Assembly: GCA_025935475.1 (NCBI GenBank)
Contig: JAICVE010000016.1
Coordinates: 1-15,986 of the forward strand
Reading direction: 5' to 3'
DNA: 15,986 bases
From: Nitrospira sp.
GTDB lineage: Bacteria > Nitrospirota > Nitrospiria > Nitrospirales > Nitrospiraceae
Below, piece after piece: positions 1-6,711 of this stretch. Made by a program: the position numbers and the translations under genes. Below the pieces are notes generated by a model, which worked only from the letters and a program-made list of their open reading frames with translations, had not been told where the DNA came from and did no database searches. Within the stretch, counting starts at the first letter, position 1; every line of letters begins with the position of its first letter.

Positions 1-815
1 CCTTGATCTACCGCCACGTCCACGATCACCGATTTGGGTTTCATTTTGGCGACGAGCGTACGTGAGACGAGCTTCGGCGCCCGAGCGCCAGGGACGAGCA
101 CTGCACCGATCAGCAAATCCGCCGTGAGCACGTTTTCTTCGATCGCTGCTTGCGTGGAGGCACGAGTGACGATTCTGCCCTGATAGAGATCGTCGAGATA
201 CCGCAGGCGTTCGATGTCGAGATTGATGACCGTGACTTGCGCGCCCATGCCGACGGCGATTCTGGTTGCCGCGCTGCCGACCGTTCCCGCGCCCAACACG
301 ACCACCTTGGCGGGGTCCACCCCCGCCACGCCGCCCATGAGCAATCCCCTCCCGCCCTGCGTGGCCTCCAAATAGCGGGCGCCGACTTGCACCGACATTT
401 TTCCGGCAATCTCGCTCATCGGCTTCAACATCGGCAGCATGCCGTCCTTCGCTTCAATGGTTTCGTAGGCGATGGCCGTGATGTCGGCTTCCAACAGCGC
501 TTTGGTCAGTTCTGCAGACGAAGCCAGGTGCAGGTAGGTGAACAAGACCTGGCGGGGGTGAAACAGCCGGGTTTCCGAGAGCTGCGGTTCCTTGACCTTG
601 ACGATCAAGGCGGCGTCCTTGAACAGGGCCTCTTTGGAAGAGGCAATTTTCGCCCCGGCCTGTCGATACTGCTCGTCGGTATAGCCGCTGCCGACGCCGG
701 CCGATGGCTCGACGAGGACCTCGTGGCCGGCGTGACGGAGCGCTTGCACCCCGTCGGGCGTCACGCTCACCCGATATTCGTGGTCTTTGACTTCCTTCGG
801 CACTCCGATGATCAT
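1..815 (-). CDS. ald: Alanine dehydrogenase (partial, C-terminus off the left edge)
   Basis: This enzyme catalyses NAD-dependent oxidative deamination of L-alanine to pyruvate and ammonium, or the reverse, in the cytosol. The first 271 codons are present; the family is about 370 residues, so roughly 100 C-terminal residues lie outside the window. The N-terminus MIIGVPKE, followed by R15 in EYRVSVTP, is typical. K75 (KVKEP) and H96 (YLHLA) match the known substrate and catalytic residues, and D270 sits in the VDQG motif at the window edge. A Rossmann glycine motif (VLGAGTVGSAA) lies in the middle of the protein. The ATG at 813-815 is preceded on the minus strand by AGAGGGG at a usable distance. 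It is transcribed away from the ferredoxin unit that starts at 1004. Identity is firm; the physiological direction cannot be told from sequence. Confidence 0.95.
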   Translation of the reverse strand, partial: MIIGVPKEVKDHEYRVSVTPDGVQALRHAGHEVLVEPSAGVGSGYTDEQYRQAGAKIASSKEALFKDAALIVKVKEPQLSETRLFHPRQVLFTYLHLASSAELTKALLEADITAIAYETIEAKDGMLPMLKPMSEIAGKMSVQVGARYLEATQGGRGLLMGGVAGVDPAKVVVLGAGTVGSAATRIAVGMGAQVTVINLDIERLRYLDDLYQGRIVTRASTQAAIEENVLTADLLIGAVLVPGARAPKLVSRTLVAKMKPKSVIVDVAVDQ

Positions 816-850
816 GGGGTCCCCTCTCTTCCGACCAACGCGCACCTCCT

Positions 851-879
851 ATTGTATCGAGAGATGTGCGGAAAGAGAA
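851..879 (-). promoter_or_regulatory. Possible sigma70-type promoter of ald
   Basis: On the minus strand a near-consensus -10 box TACAAT (851-856) lies 17 bases from a weak -35 box TTCTCT (874-879). Transcription would begin near 844 and give a short leader of about 30 bases before the ald start. The -35 match is poor, so this is a tentative call. Confidence 0.35.
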
Positions 880-1003
880 CTGATGCCGCAGAAGCCGCCG
901 CGGCGGTGGACAGTGCGCGAAGGGGTGTTGTAAGATTTGCCCCTCGCATCGCAGGTCAGGATTGCAGACTTTCTAAACAGCCTGTGACGAGCCAGAGGAG
1001 GCC

Positions 1004-1390
1004 ATGATGGATGCAGGAGCCGGATCGTGTAATGCGTGCGGCGCCGCCGGGACCGCGCTGATGAAATTGTCCCTCGGCAAAGACTTTTTCGGCCGCGCCT
1101 ACGATCGTCTCTCGCCCTCCAGCGACCAGAGTCCCAAGTGGTATTGCGAGGCCTGCTCGATGCAGAAAAACCTGCAGCGCGACTTTCGAGACATTCGAGC
1201 CGAATTCGACAAACTGACTGCCGGACAAACTTCTGAGCTCTCGAACACCGACACGTTTCAGCGGGCCGCGCTCCGGCTGAGGGAAATCGCCGCTATCCTC
1301 GAAGCGACGAGCAGCCAGTCGCCGATTCTTGCGGCGCCGGATGTGGCTCAGTTGATCGGACGCTTCCAGACCACAACCATGCAGGCCTGA
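1004..1390 (+). CDS. Small double-CxxC (putative zinc-binding) protein of unknown function
   Basis: I do not recognise this 128-residue protein. It has two cysteine pairs, C9-x2-C12 and C48-x2-C51, separated by about 35 residues, which would fit a zinc ribbon or another metal site. The second half (about 60-128) is hydrophilic and probably helical, with no signal peptide or membrane segment, so it should be cytosolic. The sequence opens with ATGATG. GAGGAG at 995-1000 is 3 bases before the first ATG and 6 before the second, so the start may be 1007. It heads a unit whose next genes follow at 17 and 7 bases and then a 4-base overlap. Two of those encode iron-sulfur proteins, so a role in redox or metal chemistry is a reasonable inference, but no specific function can be assigned. 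Confidence 0.75.
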   Translation: MMDAGAGSCNACGAAGTALMKLSLGKDFFGRAYDRLSPSSDQSPKWYCEACSMQKNLQRDFRDIRAEFDKLTAGQTSELSNTDTFQRAALRLREIAAILEATSSQSPILAAPDVAQLIGRFQTTTMQA

Positions 1391-1407
1391 CAACACCGGA
1401 CTCACCC

Positions 1408-1764
1408 TTGCCGCCGTTCAAACGTCATATTTTCATTTGCATCAACCAGCGCCCGAAAGACGATCCGCGCGGCTGCTGCGCTGACCGGGGATCAGAAAAG
1501 CTCCACGCCCATTTCAAGAGCGAAACGAAACGTCTCAATCTGAAGGGGTTGGTGCGCGCGAACAAAGCCGGGTGCCTCGACCATTGCGACTTGGGCCCCA
1601 GCGTCGTGATCTATCCTGAAGGAGTCTGGTACTGGGTAGGCAACGAAGCTGATGTCACGGAAATCATGGAACGGCATATTCTGAAGGGCGAAATCGTGAC
1701 CCGTTTGCTCATGCCGGATCATCCGGCGCCAACCGCGCTGCCTCCCCTGCACTCCCTGCGCTAA
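1408..1764 (+). CDS. (2Fe-2S) ferredoxin, thioredoxin-like fold
   Basis: This 118-residue protein resembles the thioredoxin-like [2Fe-2S] ferredoxins, which are small soluble electron carriers. The cysteine pattern is visible: C11 (FICINQ), C23 or C24 (GCCADRG), and C56 and C60 (GCLDHCDLGP). The hydrophobic stretch VVIYPEGVWYW is typical of the family. C23-C24 form a doublet, so which one is a ligand is uncertain. The start is a TTG at 1408 with no clear Shine-Dalgarno site; no ATG or GTG lies in frame between it and the FICINQ region, so translation may depend on the gene upstream, which ends 17 bases before. It is followed after 7 bases by an unknown gene and then by a second ferredoxin, suggesting they share a redox task. 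Family assignment is fairly firm; the partner enzyme is unknown. Confidence 0.85.
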   Translation: MPPFKRHIFICINQRPKDDPRGCCADRGSEKLHAHFKSETKRLNLKGLVRANKAGCLDHCDLGPSVVIYPEGVWYWVGNEADVTEIMERHILKGEIVTRLLMPDHPAPTALPPLHSLR

Positions 1765-1771
1765 GGACCAG

Positions 1772-2185
1772 ATGGCGACAGAAGACAAATGGAAGGCCAA
1801 CCTGGCGAAGGTGGCCTTCATGAAGCAGTTTCCCGGATTACTCGGCTCATGGGAGGCCTTGAAAGGCAAAACCATTGAAGCGGTGATTCCGCTCAAGAGC
1901 AAGCAAGGCGCGGCCGCCATCATTTTCAGCGACGGAACGTTCACCGTGGTTCCGCCGATGGCCGCCGAGCCCTACGAACTCGGCGAGACGTTGACCGCCG
2001 GGCGTTCGCTGCTTGAAGCCAAGCACGCTCACGCGTATCAGGAGTACGACCGGCTGGCGAAGAACGACAAGGATGCGCTGAGGCAGGCGCGTCTCGAAAA
2101 AATCATCGGCGCCATCCAAAACAATCTGGAGCAGATACCGGAATTGAAAGAACGGCTGAAAGCGCTTGTGAAGGAGTGGCCGTGA
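1772..2185 (+). CDS. Conserved-looking hypothetical protein between two ferredoxin genes
   Basis: I do not recognise this 137-residue protein. Residues about 30-65 look like a small beta-rich domain (GKTIEAVIPL, AAIIFSDGTFTVVPP). Residues about 80-137 are charged and helical and may form a coiled coil ending in LKALVKEWP. There are no cysteines, no signal peptide and no membrane segment, so it should be cytosolic and does not itself bind an iron-sulfur cluster. The ATG at 1772 has AAGGA at 1763-1767, inside the tail of the upstream gene. Its stop overlaps the GTG start of the next ferredoxin in a GTGA arrangement, so the two are probably translated in a coupled way. It could be a scaffold or accessory factor for the ferredoxins, but this is inferred from position only. 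Confidence 0.75.
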   Translation: MATEDKWKANLAKVAFMKQFPGLLGSWEALKGKTIEAVIPLKSKQGAAAIIFSDGTFTVVPPMAAEPYELGETLTAGRSLLEAKHAHAYQEYDRLAKNDKDALRQARLEKIIGAIQNNLEQIPELKERLKALVKEWP

Positions 2186-2481
2186 GCAGTATCCCCAAAA
2201 AGAACATGTTCGAAATCTTCTCGCAGGGTCTCTTTGAAGGAGTCAAACCCATGATGATCATTCGCGACCACTTGGTCCGCCACCCCGACCGCTGCACGCA
2301 TCAAGCGGTCTGCGTTCCGATTTGCCCGACCGGGGCCTGGCTGTCCACTCCGCCTTACAAGTTCGACGCCGCCCGCTGCCTCGAAGGTTGTCGCTTGTGC
2401 CTGGATGCCTGCCCTTCGCACGCGATCTTCGGTGTCTTCAGAAAAGGCGACAAGCTGCTCGAGCCGCAGCAGAAGTCGTAG
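2182..2481 (+). CDS. Bacterial-type two-cluster ferredoxin with atypical cysteine spacing
   Basis: This 99-residue protein is a 4Fe-4S-type ferredoxin. The chosen start is the GTG at 2182, with AAGGAG at 2171-2176 and a 5-base gap; the in-frame GTG at 2176 overlaps that ribosome site and is less likely. Cysteines fall in two groups: C38, C44 and C48-P (C-x5-C-x3-CP), and C66, C70, C73 and C77-P (C-x3-C-x2-C-x3-CP). Compared with the usual C-x2-C-x2-C-x3-CP, the first group has Q41 where the second cysteine should be, and the second has one extra residue after its first cysteine. That pattern could hold a 3Fe-4S plus a 4Fe-4S cluster, as in seven-iron ferredoxins, or a single 4Fe-4S cluster with one degenerate site. 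It ends the four-gene unit and is followed by a strong hairpin. Confidence 0.88.
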   Translation: MSSIPKKNMFEIFSQGLFEGVKPMMIIRDHLVRHPDRCTHQAVCVPICPTGAWLSTPPYKFDAARCLEGCRLCLDACPSHAIFGVFRKGDKLLEPQQKS

Positions 2482-2500
2482 CCGCTCCTTCTGCCATTCG

Positions 2501-2527
2501 AGGCAGCCGGCCAAGAGCCGGCTGCCT
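2501..2527. terminator. Strong hairpin between convergent genes, probable bidirectional terminator
   Basis: Arms AGGCAGCCGGC (2501-2511) and GCCGGCTGCCT (2517-2527) pair perfectly over 11 bp around a 5-base CAAGA loop. It lies 20 bases after the ferredoxin stop and 12 bases beyond the stop of the lipoprotein gene on the other strand. The plus-strand side is followed by only a loose T-rich stretch (ATCTTTCGTT), and the minus side by none, so termination may rest on the stem. Confidence 0.7.
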
Positions 2528-2538
2528 GCGATCTTTCG

Positions 2539-3795
2539 TTACGGAACCAACGTAAAATCTTGAGTTTGATTCGCGGCGGAGATATCCACGGCGAATGATT
2601 GTGATGCATAACCGGCGGCGGAGGCTTGGACTGTGTACTTCCCACCGACCGATGCCGGTTGTTGGGTGAACACAATCGGTAACGTCGTCGTATAAGCACC
2701 GAGGGACGGCGCTGCCACAGGTAGCGCAAGGACATACCCGAAGTCCCCCTCCGCCGGAGTGGCGAGCGGTCCTGCCACGACCGTTTTTACCGTAATAGTC
2801 GGGCCACTCATGAGTGTCTGCGTCGCTGCGACGAATACAGCCTCCTCGTCGGTCGGCGGGTTCAAAAACACATCTCCGCCGATCGTTCGAGTCGTTGACG
2901 GGTCAAGCGCAGGTGGTGCGACAGGAATCGGGGAGACATTCGTGCTGACCGACCGAATTTCTGTGGGCGTATTCACCGGCACGCCGGAAATCACGGCAGT
3001 CGCCCGGTTGTCGGCGGTAATGACGACGTCATACGTTGCTGGCGCCGCGAGGCGAGCCAGGAAAAATTTTCCGCTCACCGAGTTCGGTACCGTCCTGCGG
3101 ACGATTTCTCCATTCATCTGCGCCGTGACGACGACATGGCTCCCGAGAAGCGACTGAGCCACGAACCCTTCGATGCCGTTGAGGACGAATGGGGTGACTT
3201 TGATGACCGGCTTGAGCGCATACGTTCCATTTCCCCGCAGCACGATCGACTTGCAGGCGTCGAAATCCAGCAGCAGATCCACTCGTTGCCCAGACGGCAC
3301 GTCGAACTGATGCACAAGCTTGATGCCTGTTTGGATCCCACTGGGCGTATCGAGTGGAAGCTCAGTCGTCGTGCCTGACAGCACCACCGAGTTCGCGAAC
3401 GGCGGATTGGGATTGTTTCTGTTGGACACCAACAGCAGGCGCAGCTGCGTGTAATGGCCAGCGGGCAACGGAGTTTCGCCAAGATGCTCAAGCGCAAGAT
3501 TGGGTTGGGTCGGATCATTGAGATCGAGGAGGTTGATCTTGCGCGGTGGATTCAGCGTAATGTCCGTCCACCCGGCGGCAGTATCCGAGGCTGAATCGCT
3601 TTGGTGGATGCGGACTTTGCTGACGGTGACATAGACGGCGTCGAAGCCACACGCTGGTGCGTCGGTGAGTGACACGCTGACCGCTCCCGGCGCGGTTCCT
3701 TCGTCTCCGCTGTTCGAGCAAGCTGCTAAGAACGCAAACACCACCAGTGCGATGCACGACACCCAGCGAGAGCACCCAATACTAGAGTGATTCAT
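2539..3795 (-). CDS. DUF4382-domain lipoprotein
   Basis: This 418-residue protein begins with a lipoprotein signal peptide: a hydrophobic stretch (IALVVFAFLAAC) with the lipobox LAAC, giving a lipidated C26. Residues about 39-205 match DUF4382, seen as VSVSLTDAP, then VYVTVSKVRIHQ, GWTDITL, NLLDL, LPAGHYTQLRLLL. The rest (about 210-418) appears to hold two beta-sandwich modules like carboxypeptidase-regulatory or Ig-type repeats; each has a YDV or YTV strand near its end. It should sit in the outer membrane or periplasm. DUF4382 proteins are common on cell surfaces but have no settled function. On the minus strand the ATG is preceded by AAGGA about 9 bases away. It is a single gene between the ferredoxin unit and a long spacer. 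Lipoprotein status is firm, function unknown. Confidence 0.85.
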   Translation of the reverse strand: MNHSSIGCSRWVSCIALVVFAFLAACSNSGDEGTAPGAVSVSLTDAPACGFDAVYVTVSKVRIHQSDSASDTAAGWTDITLNPPRKINLLDLNDPTQPNLALEHLGETPLPAGHYTQLRLLLVSNRNNPNPPFANSVVLSGTTTELPLDTPSGIQTGIKLVHQFDVPSGQRVDLLLDFDACKSIVLRGNGTYALKPVIKVTPFVLNGIEGFVAQSLLGSHVVVTAQMNGEIVRRTVPNSVSGKFFLARLAAPATYDVVITADNRATAVISGVPVNTPTEIRSVSTNVSPIPVAPPALDPSTTRTIGGDVFLNPPTDEEAVFVAATQTLMSGPTITVKTVVAGPLATPAEGDFGYVLALPVAAPSLGAYTTTLPIVFTQQPASVGGKYTVQASAAGYASQSFAVDISAANQTQDFTLVP

Positions 3796-4097
3796 GTGAC
3801 ACCATCCTTACTCATAACGTGTTGCTTCCTGTTCAGCTCTTCAAGTGACCCTATGCGCGAGACGCCGAAGGGTAGAGGTGTTGGAGCAATTTTTGTGCTC
3901 TTACTCCTTCCCTGCAACAGCATGCCTCTTGGATCAGTCTAACCTTAATGAGAACAACCGATTACGCCCTCTCCCACTCATCTGACATAAGGCCGTCTGG
4001 ATGCAATTCCACTTTCGTAGGTGTAATTCTGCAGGGGCAGCCATACAGTGCATGCGATGGGGAACGCTGAGAAGCCTTGATTGCCGCCCGTTTGCGG
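3796..4097. other. Long spacer upstream of the lipoprotein gene, no gene seen
   Basis: About 300 bases separate the start of the lipoprotein gene from the end of the squalene-synthase-like gene; both run on the minus strand. I see no convincing ORF or RNA gene. The spacer holds a short inverted repeat (GAGCA 3884-3888 with TGCTC 3896-3900) around an A/T-rich loop. It also holds a weak 5-bp stem (GCCGC 4083-4087 with GCGGC 4094-4098) overlapping the stop of the gene at 4098. Neither has a T-run that would make it a clear terminator. The promoter of the lipoprotein gene should lie here but no good -35/-10 pair stands out. Confidence 0.5.
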
Positions 4098-5087
4098 CTA
4101 GGTAAGGTATTTACGGAGGCGGCCCCAGTAGGCCGTGCCTGTATAGGCGCAGGCGCCGGTGAAGATCGTCAGTGCCATCATGCCGTAGACTCTTGCTCGG
4201 GAGATCTTGATCTTGACAGAGGGGTTCAATACGTCAGGAGACAGGCGGACCAGCCTCAACGATTCTCCGGCCGAAAGGATCGGCCACATGCAGGACAGCC
4301 GCAGCCTGGTTTCGTAACGCGGAATGGCCATCGTGTAGAGCCACCCCTGGTCGAGATGGTCGACGGCCATGCGAATGAGTTGATTGAGTACAGGCCGAAA
4401 GCGAGGCAAACTTCTGGCGTCGAGCAAATCCCGAGGTTTCAATCCGTATTCAGCCAGCATCGGTTCCGGGACATAACAGCGCCCCCGCTGTAAGTCGTGC
4501 GCGATGTCTTTCACCACGTTCGTCAGTTGCAGTCCCTTCCCAAACCGTACACCGACCTCAGCCATACTTCTGACGTTCCAGCCTCTCAGGCCCCGGCGGT
4601 AGGCGCACATGAGATCGGTCCAGAACTCCCCGACGCAGCCCGCCACATAGTAGGTGTACCCGTCGAGAGCCTCGAGGGTCTTCAACGCGGTTAGATCAGC
4701 GGCGGAGCTCCCGGGGAACACCGTCAGATCCATTTCCATGCCCCGCACGAGCGTCGTCATGAGCTGCCGGACGCGGCGCCGGTCCTCCGGCGAGAACTCT
4801 TGAAGCACGCCGAAGCACTCATCCAAGCGTTCGAGCAACTGCCGCTCAGCCGAATCCTGCTGGATCGTGCCTACGGCCTGCTGGATTTCACGGATTTGAC
4901 CCAACGACACCTGATCGCTGACGAACTGCGCTTTTAACTGGCCGAGATAATCGAGCCGGCGAGGACGGTCGATCAGCTCCGTATCGGCAATGGTGTCGGC
5001 CGCTCTGGCAAAGAGATAGGCGAGACTCACCTGGTCCCGAACGTCAGACGGCACCACGGTAAGGGTCGTATAGAACAGGCGGGACAC
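4098..5087 (-). CDS. Squalene/phytoene synthase family protein with C-terminal membrane anchor (start uncertain)
   Basis: The protein belongs to the head-to-head prenyl synthases that join two farnesyl or geranylgeranyl diphosphates. Both aspartate-rich motifs are present: DTIAD (codons 4983-4997) and DIAHD (codons 4494-4508), plus YYVAGCVGEFW. A hydrophobic stretch near the C-terminus (VYGMMALTIFTGACAY) suggests a membrane anchor, as in eukaryotic-type squalene synthases. The coordinates use the first in-frame GTG (5087), giving 329 residues, but homologous-looking sequence continues upstream (RALLRNLLK before VSRLFY). No ATG, GTG or TTG lies in frame between there and well inside the preceding gene; the next is a TTG at 5342. 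An ATG at 5194, overlapping the upstream stop as TGATG and preceded by GGAAG, is in another frame that closes at 5147. A one-base frameshift or sequence error near 5150-5190 would explain this. Product could be squalene or a related C30 compound. Confidence 0.85.
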   Translation of the reverse strand: MSRLFYTTLTVVPSDVRDQVSLAYLFARAADTIADTELIDRPRRLDYLGQLKAQFVSDQVSLGQIREIQQAVGTIQQDSAERQLLERLDECFGVLQEFSPEDRRRVRQLMTTLVRGMEMDLTVFPGSSAADLTALKTLEALDGYTYYVAGCVGEFWTDLMCAYRRGLRGWNVRSMAEVGVRFGKGLQLTNVVKDIAHDLQRGRCYVPEPMLAEYGLKPRDLLDARSLPRFRPVLNQLIRMAVDHLDQGWLYTMAIPRYETRLRLSCMWPILSAGESLRLVRLSPDVLNPSVKIKISRARVYGMMALTIFTGACAYTGTAYWGRLRKYLT

Positions 5088-5193
5088 GCGCTTGAGGAGA
5101 TTACGCAGAAGGGCCCGTTTCGAACCATGGGTACTCGTGACGCCACCTACCTTGTCAGGAGAGACTGCCGACCGCCTTGCCAGCCGGCCCGCA

Positions 5194-5616
5194 TCAGCGG
5201 ACTTCCAGCTTCCCTTCCATGCCCTTGTCCCGATGACTCGGCAACGGCCAGAGCCGCTTATCGCAATAAATGGGGAAGGTGCCGGATTGCATCGGGGTAA
5301 ATTTGAGCAGGGCCGTCTTCCCGGCGCCGGTGTCCTGCTCAACCGAGAGGCTGCCGGCCGGATCTTTGATGATGAAATTGTGAGGAACTAGTGTCGTGAC
5401 GCTCTTGAGCGTCAACTCAACGGGCTTGCCTTTTTCGACGATCAGATGGGCGGGTTGATAGGAGTAGCTGTCGAGAATGACGGTCGTGCGCTGCACGCCA
5501 TCCGAATCGGTCGGCACCGTAAACGGCGGGCCCATCGAAGCTGGTTCCGCGGCAAAGCTTACGGCGGCCAGTACAAGCGACAGCCCAAGACTCCCCGGCA
5601 GGGATAGTGGTCGCAT
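5194..5616 (-). CDS. Exported cupredoxin (type 1 copper protein)
   Basis: This 140-residue protein has a signal peptide (residues 1-23, hydrophobic core LGLSLVLAAVSFAA, cut near SFAA-E) and a single cupredoxin domain, so it should bind copper in the periplasm and carry electrons or handle copper. The expected ligands are H79 (VPHNF), C118 (IYCDKR), H128 (PSHRD) and M133 (KGMEG). The C118-to-H128 spacing of nine residues is longer than in plastocyanin or azurin. The ATG at 5616 is preferred over an in-frame start 17 codons earlier because it has GGAGGT just upstream and begins the signal peptide cleanly. The squalene-synthase-like gene follows and probably once started at an ATG overlapping this stop, so the two are likely co-transcribed; why copper and isoprenoid genes are paired is not clear. 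Confidence 0.87.
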   Translation of the reverse strand: MRPLSLPGSLGLSLVLAAVSFAAEPASMGPPFTVPTDSDGVQRTTVILDSYSYQPAHLIVEKGKPVELTLKSVTTLVPHNFIIKDPAGSLSVEQDTGAGKTALLKFTPMQSGTFPIYCDKRLWPLPSHRDKGMEGKLEVR

Positions 5617-5638
5617 AAGGACCTCCGTGGATGAGAGG

Positions 5639-5667
5639 TTTCTAACAGGAAGAGCCGGATCGGTCAA
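5639..5667 (-). promoter_or_regulatory. Probable promoter of the cupredoxin-squalene synthase pair
   Basis: On the minus strand TTGACC (5662-5667) and TAGAAA (5639-5644) are separated by 17 bases. The predicted start of transcription is near 5632, giving a leader of about 16 bases that still contains the GGAGGT ribosome site. The -10 box matches the consensus at four of six positions. Confidence 0.5.
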
Positions 5668-5700
5668 TGTTCGCTTGGGGTTACGCGACAGGGGCCCATC

Positions 5701-5728
5701 TTGACCTTGTCGGAGGAAGACTTATGCT
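5701..5728 (+). promoter_or_regulatory. Possible htpX promoter
   Basis: TTGACC (5701-5706) and TATGCT (5723-5728) are 16 bases apart on the plus strand, about 90 bases before the htpX start. A perfect TATAAT at 5755-5760 lies further down but has no good -35 box at the right distance; it could be a second start. No heat-shock sigma32-type pair was recognised by eye. Confidence 0.45.
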
Positions 5729-5816
5729 AGAGTCCTGCGTGTATCGATGTGTATTATAATGACTGCGAGTTCACGCGTCCAAGCGGTGGGAAGAACCGCT
5801 TTGCAAGGAGGAATCG

Positions 5817-6692
5817 ATGAAGTGGATTAAGGGTATTGTCCTGCTCCTGATTTCCAACCTGTTGTTCATGGTCGCGATCAACGTGATCGTGAGCTTCGTG
5901 CTGCCTTTGTTTGGCATCACGTTGGGAGGCGATACGGCCTCGCTCCTGACGATGGCTGCCATCTATGGATTCGCAGGCGCCTTCCTCAGTTTGGCGTTTT
6001 CCAAGCAGGCGGCGCGTGCGATGCTGAGCGGCAGCCAGCAAATCACTCAGCCGCGCTCCCATGTGGAACAGATGATTTACGGATCGGTCCAGGAAATCGC
6101 GCGCCGGCTGAACATTACTATGCCGGAGGTGTGGGTGTACGAGTCTCCGGACCCCAACGCGTTTGCCACAGGTCCCAGCAAGAACAACTCGATGGTCGCC
6201 GTGTCGACCGGCCTGCTCCAAAACTTGAAAGAGGACGAGGTGCGCGCGGTGCTGGCGCACGAAATGGGCCACGTCTATAACGGCGATATGTTTACGACGA
6301 CCGTGCTCGCGGGTCTGATGAACACGTTCGTGTTCTTTATTTCCATGTTAGTCCGCCGTTTCTTTGCCGAGCGGGATCAGGAGGGATTGGGATTCGCGTT
6401 GTCGTTTGTCGTCCAGCTCGTCCTAGGCTTCCTTGCGATGATCCCCATCATGTGGCATTCACGGCGCCGGGAGTTTGGGGCTGATGCCTTTTCCGCCAAG
6501 GTGTACGGCAAGGGCGCGATGATCTCAGCGTTGCAAGGGATCGAACGCTGGGTGTCTCGCGCGCAGATGGAGCCAAGTAGCACGGCCGACCCGCTGGTGA
6601 CATTCAAGATCGCCGGCACCAGCCATGTGATGCGCCTATTTGCCTCGCATCCGACGATGGAAGAGCGGATCGCCGCATTGGAACGGGTCTAA
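5817..6692 (+). CDS. htpX: Membrane zinc metalloprotease HtpX
   Basis: HtpX is an inner-membrane M48 metalloprotease that degrades misfolded membrane proteins. The 291-residue length fits the family. Two N-terminal membrane segments (about 6-33 and 42-62) are followed by the cytosolic protease domain. The zinc site is H148-E149-M-G-H152 (LAHEMGH), with the third ligand E219 in RREFGAD. Two more hydrophobic segments (about 164-184 and 192-213) lie between them, as usual. The conserved NAFATGPSKNNS stretch is also present. AAGGAGG at 5805-5811 stands 5 bases before the ATG. The exported peroxidase gene starts 19 bases after the stop, so the two are probably one transcript aimed at envelope stress. 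Confidence 0.96.
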   Translation: MKWIKGIVLLLISNLLFMVAINVIVSFVLPLFGITLGGDTASLLTMAAIYGFAGAFLSLAFSKQAARAMLSGSQQITQPRSHVEQMIYGSVQEIARRLNITMPEVWVYESPDPNAFATGPSKNNSMVAVSTGLLQNLKEDEVRAVLAHEMGHVYNGDMFTTTVLAGLMNTFVFFISMLVRRFFAERDQEGLGFALSFVVQLVLGFLAMIPIMWHSRRREFGADAFSAKVYGKGAMISALQGIERWVSRAQMEPSSTADPLVTFKIAGTSHVMRLFASHPTMEERIAALERV

Positions 6693-6711
6693 CGCTGATC
6701 GGGAGGCTGTC

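Noticed and set aside
895..906. Perfect 12-bp palindrome CCGCCGCGGCGG
   Set aside because: It lies between divergent genes and could be an operator, but such strings arise easily in G+C-rich DNA and no second copy was found nearby.
150..1007. Long plus-strand open frame of 285 codons
   Set aside because: It lies opposite alanine dehydrogenase, has no family features and an odd composition rich in R, H and G. It is the mirror of a high-G+C gene.
4083..4098. Small stem GCCGC/GCGGC at the end of the squalene-synthase-like gene
   Set aside because: Only 5 bp, overlapping the stop codon, with no T-run on the minus strand, so not called a terminator.
5088..5342. N-terminal extension of the squalene-synthase-like frame from a TTG at 5342
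   Set aside because: It would overlap 149 bases of the cupredoxin gene, and most of it reads as low-complexity proline- and arginine-rich sequence, the shadow of that gene.
5754..6272. Minus-strand open frame of 172 codons
   Set aside because: It is opposite htpX and its product is rich in H, R and Q with no domain.
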